DNA of 5,077 nt from Bacteroidaceae bacterium. Its GTDB lineage: Bacteria; Bacteroidota; Bacteroidia; Bacteroidales; Bacteroidaceae. Position numbers and translations under genes: made by a program. Position 1 is the stretch's first letter; each line of letters opens with the position of its first letter. Location: assembly GCA_900768625.1 (NCBI GenBank), contig CAAGDO010000132.1, positions 1 through 5,077 of the forward strand. Reading direction: 5' to 3'. Under the pieces are notes generated by a model. That model worked only from the letters and a program-made list of their open reading frames with translations, did not search any database and was not told where the DNA came from. Of the stretch, positions 1-5,077 are shown piece after piece.

Positions 1-1
1 A

Positions 2-749
2 GATATTGCTATCTCTGAGGCATGGACGCTCAGCGGCAACCAATTGAAGATGCTGATCAAGAAAACTGCCAAAAGCATGACGGAAGGTCTGCAGGAAATG
101 GATATGCCTGGTTTTACGAGCAAGGGATCTCATTATCACAAGGCATACTATTCTTATCCAAGAGCTATTGATACATTACAAGTAGGTGCTATCAAGGCAG
201 GACAGTTGCTTGTTGACATCAATTCCTTTGCCAATCCATATCTTTTTTCACAAATGTAAACTGCAAAGTTTCTTGACCGAGTTCCTGCAAAAGACTGGCA
301 ATGAGAACTTGATAGAAGACTTCGATATGCAACCTTTTGATGTTAATGTTCTCGATAGGCGCAGAACATTAACAGAAAAGTTGGTGTCATTGCTTCGTTG
401 TTCCTTAGCCGACAACTACATGCCGGAATTGACAGCTAAGATACGCCATTTCTATGATTTGCATTTTCTCTTGAATGATGCAGAGACACAGAAATATCTG
501 AAAAGCGATGCTTTCAAATCGGACTTCAGCAACTTGTTTTCACAAGACCAACAGAGATTCGACAAGCCCGAAGGATGGCAAAACAAAGACATCATGGATT
601 CTCCAATCATCAGTGACCTACATAATGTATGGGCAGCGTTAAGCAACGTCTATGCAAAAGAACTTCCTGACCTTGCCTACAAAGATATACCGACTATTGA
701 GAGTATCGAAAATAGCATGGAGCAGTTGATTTCGTATTTGACAAAATAA
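2..749 (+). pseudogene. AbiEii/AbiGii-type nucleotidyltransferase toxin, 5'-partial, with a one-base frameshift
   Basis: Family knowledge: AbiEii toxins are nucleotidyltransferases that act in abortive phage infection, normally paired with a winged-helix antitoxin (AbiEi) encoded just upstream. Seen: the frame is open from base 2, beginning DIAISEAWTLSGNQ, which fits the end of the conserved 'S-DIDIAI' nucleotidyltransferase motif; the N-terminus and any antitoxin lie before the window. The frame reads INSFANPYLFSQM and stops at 257-259, then continues in the next frame as KLQSFLTEFLQ to a TAA at 747-749. After the shift the family signatures are clear: PFDVNVLDRRRTLTEKLVSL (the RTLxEK lysine segment) and KIRHFYDLHFLL. 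Removing one T from the T6 run at 243-248, or the T of TAA at 257, restores one frame. No ATG decides a start here, because the codons before the first in-window Met are also coding. It could be a true pseudogene, a phase-variable tract or a sequencing error. Family call is strong; functional status is open. Confidence 0.85.
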
Positions 750-755
750 ACGGTT

Positions 756-953
756 ATGGCAAAGAAGCATAAAGGACATTACTGTAAGATTTGTGGTGAA
801 TACAAGTCGAACGAGTCCTTTTCGGGGAAAGGTCATGCCCAACACATCTGTAAAGAGTGCATGGGTGAGATGAAGAAAGGCAACAAGAAGATTTTGGACT
901 TGCCTTTCGGGGATGATGAATTTGAAATTGTTGACGCAGATGAATATAAGTAG
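756..953 (+). CDS. Small CxxC-CxxC zinc-ribbon-like protein, 65 aa
   Basis: Seen: a 65-residue protein with two cysteine pairs, C10-x2-C13 (CKIC) and C32-x2-C35 (CKEC), joined by an 18-residue linker with two histidines (GKGHAQHIC). The N-terminus is lysine-rich (MAKKHKGH) and the C-terminus acidic (GDDEFEIVDADEYK). This is the layout of a four-cysteine zinc knuckle or treble-clef-like ribbon; metal binding and nucleic-acid contact are inference. I recognise no named function. The start ATG lies only 6 bases after the AbiEii stop, so the two are probably co-transcribed and perhaps translationally coupled; no Shine-Dalgarno is visible, as is usual in Bacteroidota. Oddity: the stop TAG (951-953) lies inside the terminal inverted repeat of the palindrome at 947-1132, so the last two or three residues may come from an inserted element and the ancestral protein may have been longer. 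Confidence that it is a real gene is good. Confidence 0.75.
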   Translation: MAKKHKGHYCKICGEYKSNESFSGKGHAQHICKECMGEMKKGNKKILDLPFGDDEFEIVDADEYK

Positions 954-1132
954 GTGTTCAAAATTATTTTATACTATCAGCAAGTGCTATTTTCACATTG
1001 AAAGCACGTTCTCGGGCGCATCTGTTTCCTTCGTTCTCAGTCACATAGCCCGCTATGTTCCTTCACCCGAAGAAAACAGCTGCATCCCGATAACGCACTT
1101 TCAATGTAAAAATAATTTCAAAGACCTACTTA
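947..1132. repeat. 186-bp imperfect palindrome (foldback or MITE-like element) between convergent genes
   Basis: Seen: the ends are exact inverted repeats, TAAGTAGGT (947-955) and ACCTACTTA (1124-1132), followed inward by matching AAATTATTTT (961-970) and AAAAATAATTT (1108-1118). Further in, ACATTGAAAG (995-1004) pairs exactly with CTTTCAATGT (1098-1107), and CTGTTTCCTTCG (1022-1033) pairs with CGAAGAAAACAG (1068-1079) with one mismatch. The apex is ACATAGC-CC-GCTATGT (1043-1058), a 7-bp stem with a 2-base loop. The left arm carries about 21 extra bases near 971-991 absent from the right arm. No reading frame inside looks real. The end bases TA could be a TA target duplication of an IS630/Tc1-type mobilised MITE, but no longer duplication is visible. 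It may also work as a bidirectional transcription stop for the convergent zinc-ribbon and GH95 genes, though neither side shows a classic U-tract. Palindrome: certain; mobile origin: inference. Confidence 0.8.
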
Positions 1133-1143
1133 AGAACGTGAAA

Positions 1144-4100
1144 TCATTTGACCATCACCTTCTGTCGGTTCGCTCCATTGACAACGATGTAGAGGCCTGA
1201 GTTTATCTTCTCATCGACCTGATGTTTTCGTCCCTGAATGTCATAGAGCGACAGATTGCTGCAATCCCCATCCATGACAAGTCGGCCATCCACCACTTTC
1301 AGACCACCCTCATTGCCTTCCGGCGTCAGAATACCGGTTGATGCATCGGGCATTGTGATGCGGTAGCTATGGCCCTCAGTGGTCGGGAAACTAGCCAGAT
1401 TCGTACCCTTGGAGAATTTCACCGTTTCTCCAGACTTCTCATCGACCACCGTGCAATGCTCCATTCCAGGATAAGCCAGCGAGATGGGACGTCCCTTGAC
1501 AGAGAGGATGTTCAACACGTTGAGCTTACCCTGACTCCATTCCATGCTCACCTCGAAGTTTCCGATAGCCTTCAGACCCTTGATACTACCCGCGTACCAC
1601 TCTTTGGGCAAGGCAGGAAGCAGTACCAGTGAATCGGGGCGACTCTGCAAAAGCATTTCTGCCACACCCGCTGTCGCTCCATAGTTGCCCTCAATCTGGA
1701 ACACCGTGGTGGCATGGGCATCCAACATGTTGTCATAGAGACCTCCATGCCAGTCGTATTGCGTGCTTGTCGTGCGATGGGCAAAACCGCGAAGAGTCGT
1801 ATAGGCATGCGCATGATCCCGTGCTCTTGCCCACAGCGAGATGCGCCAGGCTCTGGCCCAACCCGTGGCCACGTCACCTCTGTCCTTTAGCGACTTGATT
1901 GCAGCATTGAAGATGTCATTGTCAATGTTGCGGTCGATGTTGAAGCCAGGATAAAGCGCCATGAGGTGGGAAGTGTGGCGGTGGCACTGCCAGACATTCT
2001 GTTCGTCATTGGCAAAATGGTTCTGGTCCGCACCGATGTTGGGTGTGTTCTCCTGATACTTCCACTCGCGCAGAAGCCCCTTGCTGTCGATGCGAAGCCC
2101 CTTGTCCAGTTTGTCCAGCTTCTGTTTCAGCAGAGAGACAAAAGCTTCGTCGCACTGGGCGGCCTCATTGCCCAATACCTCAATGCCCTTCAGCGTCTCC
2201 TCAAAGAGCTGGGTGACCAGTTGCTGGCTGTGGGCCGGTGCGTTCTGCACATGTCCTTGTTCCGGCGAATACTCCATCGGACACTCCAGCAGACCATCGC
2301 CGTTTTTGGCAGGAACCAAACGCTTCATCCAGAACTCACAGGCCGATTTCATCACCGGCATCGCCGTCTCACGCAAGAAGTCCACATCCTGCGTGTAGGC
2401 AAAATGCTGCCACAGATGCGTGCAGTACCATGCATTGGCCACGTTGTACGTGCCCTTCTTGTATTCACTGGAACCACCGAAGATGTTGTTTGCCGTGTTC
2501 ACGACCCAACCCTTGTTGACTCCCAGTGCCTGCGCATTCTTCTGCCACTGCCCCCCTTTACGCATGGCCTCATTGTAGATATGGTTGAGGAAAGGAATAT
2601 GACACTCGCTCAGGTTCGTTGATTCGGCAGGCCAGTAGTTCATCTCCACATTCACGTTGGCATGAATGTCCGATGCCCATACTGCATCTCCTTCCTGATA
2701 ACCATCCTTGTTCCATATGCCCTGCAGATTCGTAGGCACATCGATTCCGCGTGAACCGGCAATCGTGAGGTAGCGGCCATACTGGAACACCAGCATATCC
2801 ACCATTTTCTTCGCTGCCAGAACGTTTTTCGACAGAAGCTGGTTCGTAGGACTGTTGTTGCTGGCCCCCATGAGGGAGAAGTCGACGCGGTCAAACAGCG
2901 CCTGATAGTCCGCTGTATGTGCCTCTTTGATCTTGTCAAAGCCAGCCTCTTTTGCCGTCAGAAGCACCTTGTTCAGGTCGGAACCCATACCTTCAACGTC
3001 ACCCGTCATGTGTCCTTCAACCTTCGGATCGAAATCCGTGTTGCATGTCAGGAACACAGTGACCTCCTCTGCACCTTCAACCCTGATGCTGGTTTTCGAT
3101 GCCGTCACTTTTCCGCCCTTGGGCAGAACGCGCATCTGGGCCTGATAGTTGAGTTTGTTTGAAAGCTGACCGGAGAAAGTCGCACCCTCTTGGGTGTATG
3201 CTGCACGCTTGCCTTGAGCATTGATCAGCTTGAAATCCAAGGATAGGGGATGACCCTTACTGGCCTTGTAGCGAAGGGCCATCACGCGATGGGGATAACT
3301 GCACAGATATTCGCGCTCGTAGCTGACACCCTCAGAAGTGTAGCTGACCTTGGCTTCCGCAGTGTGGATGTTGAGACTGCGTTGATAATCCTTGGCCTCT
3401 TTGGCATTCAGATTGGTCACGTAGAGATCGCCGAAGGGGAGATATGAACCCAAGTCGACAGGGTTGGATGTACCCTTCCACAGTGTCTTATGGTTGAACT
3501 GTATGCGGTCCTGTGCCACACCGCCCATGATCATGGCACCCATGTCTCCGTTGCCAATGGGCAAAGCCTCACGAACCCAATTCGTTGCAGGTCTTCCGTA
3601 CCATAGCGTCAAGGGTTCCTCAGGAGCCTTGCTGGATGCGGTGACCTTCACCTCTTGGGGCGTTGCGGGTGCAGCTTGCATGTCAAACGGCATATCCGAC
3701 TCGCTCACGAACGAAAGGGCGCAACCCTTAAAATCATGTTTCCACAAGTCGATATACTTATCCACTCCATCTCCGCCATTCATGACCATAGCCGTAGCAT
3801 CCGGATTGGCCGCAGGTGCCAGACTGGCATCCACCACGTGCAACTCCCACTTGCCGCCAGCAGCGACCAACTTGAGTGCAGTTCCCTCGTCAGGCAGGGA
3901 AAAGAAGCGGTTCTGATTCTTGTTGAAATGCAATTTATGGCCGGTTTTCGAGACGAGGACAAGTGCATCCTTGTTGCCCTCCAGCTTCCATAGCTGCCCC
4001 GCTTCGTCTTCAGCGGCGTTGCGGTTGCGCGCTTCTTTGTTTGCTCCGATATCCTGAAGTACGGTGTTGTTCGTGGCAAACACCACGTAGTACCACGCTT

Positions 4101-4194
4101 CTTTGTTGGCATCAGAAAAATGGGGTAACGTTTGCGCGACTGTTGTCAGTCCGATAAAGGAAAGCAACAGGGAAAGTAGTACCTTTTTGTTCAT
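1144..4194 (-). CDS. Secreted GH95 glycoside hydrolase, predicted alpha-L-fucosidase, with T9SS-like tail
   Basis: Predicted to remove terminal L-fucose (typically alpha-1,2-linked) from mucin, milk or plant glycans at the cell surface by the inverting GH95 mechanism. Residues 1-20 are a signal peptide (KK then LLSLLLSFIGL; likely cleavage before Q21), which supports this start. Residues about 25-175 form an extra N-terminal domain with a ricin-like/beta-trefoil flavour (GQLWKLEG). The GH95 N-terminal beta domain starts near 195 (LWYGRPATNWVREALPIGNG). The (alpha/alpha)6 barrel holds PTNLQGIWN (487-495), H511-A-N513-V-N515 matching H419/N421/N423 of Bifidobacterium AfcA, MEYSPEQG (640-647) around the acid Glu, HRHTSHL (738-744) and FQIEGNYG (832-839). 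H511 favours fucosidase over L-galactosidase, where Thr is known at this site. Residues about 965-1016 (LYDIQGRK, SGLYIV, KVMVK) resemble a type IX secretion sorting tail. Typical bacterial GH95 proteins are near 780 aa; the excess is the two terminal modules. Oddity: Glu835 replaces the usual Asp of QIDGN. Transcribed alone, converging on the AbiEii unit; start preceded by an A-rich stretch and no clear ribosome site. Confidence 0.95.
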   Translation of the reverse strand: MNKKVLLSLLLSFIGLTTVAQTLPHFSDANKEAWYYVVFATNNTVLQDIGANKEARNRNAAEDEAGQLWKLEGNKDALVLVSKTGHKLHFNKNQNRFFSLPDEGTALKLVAAGGKWELHVVDASLAPAANPDATAMVMNGGDGVDKYIDLWKHDFKGCALSFVSESDMPFDMQAAPATPQEVKVTASSKAPEEPLTLWYGRPATNWVREALPIGNGDMGAMIMGGVAQDRIQFNHKTLWKGTSNPVDLGSYLPFGDLYVTNLNAKEAKDYQRSLNIHTAEAKVSYTSEGVSYEREYLCSYPHRVMALRYKASKGHPLSLDFKLINAQGKRAAYTQEGATFSGQLSNKLNYQAQMRVLPKGGKVTASKTSIRVEGAEEVTVFLTCNTDFDPKVEGHMTGDVEGMGSDLNKVLLTAKEAGFDKIKEAHTADYQALFDRVDFSLMGASNNSPTNQLLSKNVLAAKKMVDMLVFQYGRYLTIAGSRGIDVPTNLQGIWNKDGYQEGDAVWASDIHANVNVEMNYWPAESTNLSECHIPFLNHIYNEAMRKGGQWQKNAQALGVNKGWVVNTANNIFGGSSEYKKGTYNVANAWYCTHLWQHFAYTQDVDFLRETAMPVMKSACEFWMKRLVPAKNGDGLLECPMEYSPEQGHVQNAPAHSQQLVTQLFEETLKGIEVLGNEAAQCDEAFVSLLKQKLDKLDKGLRIDSKGLLREWKYQENTPNIGADQNHFANDEQNVWQCHRHTSHLMALYPGFNIDRNIDNDIFNAAIKSLKDRGDVATGWARAWRISLWARARDHAHAYTTLRGFAHRTTSTQYDWHGGLYDNMLDAHATTVFQIEGNYGATAGVAEMLLQSRPDSLVLLPALPKEWYAGSIKGLKAIGNFEVSMEWSQGKLNVLNILSVKGRPISLAYPGMEHCTVVDEKSGETVKFSKGTNLASFPTTEGHSYRITMPDASTGILTPEGNEGGLKVVDGRLVMDGDCSNLSLYDIQGRKHQVDEKINSGLYIVVNGANRQKVMVK

Positions 4195-4310
4195 TCTTTC
4201 AGTGTTTTTATGGGTTGATTATTGCGAATTGACGATACCTGAGACCCGTAAACAATTGTATTTTTCACGGTTCTATAAGATTTCGTATGAGGTAAGTACG
4301 CATGATTCCT

Positions 4311-4336
4311 GCTTTGCCTTACACATGTGGCAAAGC
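4311..4336 (-). promoter_or_regulatory. Perfect 8-bp hairpin in the GH95 leader, just after the putative transcription start
   Basis: GCTTTGCC (4311-4318) and GGCAAAGC (4329-4336) are exact inverted repeats around a 10-base loop. On the minus strand the hairpin would sit within the first few to about 30 bases of the transcript driven from the box at 4347-4354. It may stabilise the mRNA 5' end or be an operator for a dimeric regulator; which one cannot be told from sequence. Loop and stem lack the U-tract of a terminator. Confidence 0.45.
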
Positions 4337-4346
4337 TTGTCTGTTG

Positions 4347-4354
4347 CAAAGGTA
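4347..4354 (-). promoter_or_regulatory. Bacteroidota -7 promoter box (TACCTTTG) for the GH95 gene
   Basis: On the minus strand the bases read TACCTTTG followed by C, an exact fit to the Bacteroidota consensus TAnnTTTG. It would start a transcript near 4340 with a leader of about 145 bases before the GH95 ATG. No convincing -33 TTG lies at the usual distance, so strength is uncertain. A weaker match, TACAATTG at 4253-4260, lies closer to the gene and is the alternative. Confidence 0.45.
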
Positions 4355-4467
4355 CAACAAAATTCGGGAAGTATTGCCATCCAGTGAAATTCTGAGAGCC
4401 AAATATCCTGTCCTGTAGTTTTCAATTTGCGTTTCGCGCGGTTTTTTCAACATGAATGTCCATCAAA

Positions 4468-4608
4468 GCCATTAATGGCCATGAAATCTTTTTGTGCATG
4501 CATGCGGCCCCATAGGTTTTAATGGTTTTGCCATAGCGTAGCTGTGGAAAAGGCCGTTAATGGCGTGCTTCGCACGCTGTGGGTAAGTTCAAGGATACAA
4601 AACCCTTG
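4468..4608. repeat. Cluster of short palindromes and TTAATGG repeats
   Basis: Seen in order: GCCATTAATGGC (4468-4479, perfect palindrome), GCATGCATGC (4496-4505, perfect palindrome), CCATAGC-gta-GCTGTGG (4531-4547, 7-bp stem with one G-T pair), GCCGTTAATGGC (4553-4564, near-copy of the first palindrome), GCGTGC-TTC-GCACGC (4563-4577, perfect 6-bp stem) and CAAGG/CCTTG (4590-4594 and 4604-4608). TTAATGG occurs three times, in the two palindromes and within GGTTTTAATGG near 4518. No U-tract follows any stem. This could be a degenerate REP-like or MITE-like repeat, a recombination end, or a small structured RNA; nothing selects among them. Confidence 0.4.
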
Positions 4609-4631
4609 GGGCGAAGCGCAAATATTGATGG

Positions 4632-4787
4632 TCATTCCCCAGTATGCTTTGCACGCACTTCCAGCACTATCCACACTCCAGCGTTCACCTTGCCCTCATG
4701 ACGTATGATGCCTATTTTCTGCAATATCGCCAAATCACGCTCAACGGAACGTTGTGATACCGATAGAGTTTCCGATATTTTCGGATT
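4632..4787 (-). pseudogene. C-terminal winged-helix remnant of a larger protein (AlbA_2/RecG-like ATP-binding type likely)
   Basis: Read on the minus strand, 51 codons run from just after a TAA at 4788-4790 to the stop TGA at 4632-4634. The product begins NPKISETLSVSQRSVERDL, a clear helix-turn-helix (LSVSQRSVERDL), and continues AILQKIGIIRHEGK then NAGVWIVL, the beta-hairpin wing. Family knowledge: this is how AlbA_2-domain (formerly RecG-like) 'ATP-binding' regulators and some Fic-type proteins of Bacteroidota end. There is no start codon and the upstream frame is closed by the TAA, so only the terminal domain survives. It is too short for the usual ORF cut-off, but the protein pattern is convincing. 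The 5' break lies 25 bases from the oppositely oriented RloB-like fragment, suggesting a deletion or rearrangement joined the two. The exact parent family is uncertain. Confidence 0.6.
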
Positions 4788-4814
4788 TTATGGCGTTTTT
4801 GCGGCAAAGTCATT

Positions 4815-5077
4815 ATGAATAATCCGAGACAGGAACGGAGTCTGAAACGCCATTCCAATTACAGAGACATCAAGCAATCGTTCTTGATTATCTGCGAAGG
4901 CGTGAATACAGAACCTGATTATTTTAACGCTTTTCGTCTGACATGCCAGTGTAAGTATATAAAAAGAACTCTTGACAACGAACAATAGAATCGTCCGAAG
5001 CCAATGAGAGCTGTATATAATACACCTCATGAGGCGTTCTGCATTGCTTTGTTTTTGACAAATTGTGTCGTGAACTG
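4815..5077 (+). pseudogene. RloB-like (abortive-infection, Toprim-like) gene, broken, 3' end beyond window
   Basis: An ATG at 4815 opens a 57-codon frame (stop TAG 4986-4988). Residues 1-20 are basic, residues 21-29 read QSFLIICEG and residues 31-41 NTEPDYFNAFR: the hallmark start of RloB-family proteins (hydrophobic strand, CEG, TEPxYF), whose Glu residues are thought to form a Toprim-like metal site. RloB is linked to restriction loci and is related to the second component of AbiL-type phage defence, usually beside an AAA ATPase gene. A full RloB is roughly 200 aa; here the sequence degrades after FRLT. In the same frame beyond the TAG, positions 5010-5057 read AVYNTPHEAFCIALFL, which faintly resembles the later 'YSN-AFE-W-LLHF' motif, so an internal deletion plus point decay is likely. 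That later match is tentative. No ATPase partner is in view. Confidence 0.6.

Larger units (their letters stand above)
4195..4631. other. Gene-free region: GH95 leader/promoter and a palindrome-rich segment
   Basis: No reading frame here has family signatures on either strand. The GH95-proximal part (4195-4354) holds a likely 5' leader with a strong hairpin and a -7 promoter box. The distal part (about 4440-4610) is packed with short palindromes and TTAATGG repeats and borders a winged-helix gene remnant. Between them (about 4360-4440) I see nothing distinct. Confidence 0.6.

Noticed and set aside
186..260. The ATG at 186 as the start of a separate short gene
   Set aside because: The first residues of that frame are an out-of-frame copy of the upstream AbiEii coding sequence; family similarity begins only after about 260, so this is the frameshifted continuation of one gene.
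947..1132. CRISPR array or tandem repeat
   Set aside because: The repeats are inverted and occur as a single pair, with no regularly spaced direct repeats or cas genes.
913..1200. A 95-codon plus-strand frame across the intergenic palindrome
   Set aside because: It starts inside the zinc-ribbon gene, reads through the inverted repeat and ends within the GH95 3' end; no plausible protein pattern.
1966..2622. A 218-codon open frame on the plus strand
   Set aside because: It lies fully inside the GH95 gene in the opposite strand, has no family signature, and its composition is explained as antisense of a long conserved coding region.
4972..5021. TTGACA and TATAAT resembling a sigma-70 promoter
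   Set aside because: The boxes are 38 bases apart rather than about 17, and Bacteroidota promoters use a different consensus; they fall within a decayed coding region.
4788..5030. An 80-codon minus-strand frame
   Set aside because: It is antisense to the RloB-like fragment, whose CEG and TEPDYF signatures identify the plus strand as coding.

Overview
The window looks like a chromosomal segment of a Bacteroidota bacterium, probably Prevotellaceae or a close relative. Three things point there: a secreted family GH95 glycosidase whose C-terminal tail resembles a type IX secretion sorting domain, a Bacteroidota-type -7 promoter box (TAccTTTG, minus strand), and the absence of clear Shine-Dalgarno sequences before the starts. 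The genus is an inference.

Layout. (1) Positions 2-749 (+) hold the C-terminal part of an AbiEii/AbiGii-type nucleotidyltransferase toxin that begins before the window and carries a one-base frameshift near 243-258. (2) Six bases downstream, 756-953 (+) encodes a 65-residue protein with two CxxC knuckles, probably a small zinc ribbon in the same transcript. (3) Positions 947-1132 form a long imperfect palindrome (foldback element) that supplies the stop codon of the zinc-ribbon gene and fills the gap between two convergent genes. (4) Positions 1144-4194 (-) encode a 1016-residue exported GH95 enzyme, predicted alpha-L-fucosidase, with an extra N-terminal domain. (5) Positions 4195-4631 have no gene; they hold the probable leader and promoter of the GH95 gene and a cluster of short palindromes and TTAATGG repeats. 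(6) Positions 4632-4787 (-) are the C-terminal winged-helix remnant of a larger protein. (7) From 4815 (+) starts a broken RloB-like gene that runs to the window end.

How it fits together. The intact catabolic gene (host- or plant-glycan defucosylation) sits between decayed or decaying pieces of phage-defence or mobile-island genes: an AbiEii toxin with a frameshift, a winged-helix C-terminus and an RloB fragment. The enzyme is transcribed toward the AbiEii unit and separated from it by the foldback element, which may insulate the two convergent transcripts. I see no complete new defence system. The least ordinary items are the foldback element fused to the 3' end of the zinc-ribbon gene and the hidden RloB/winged-helix remnants.
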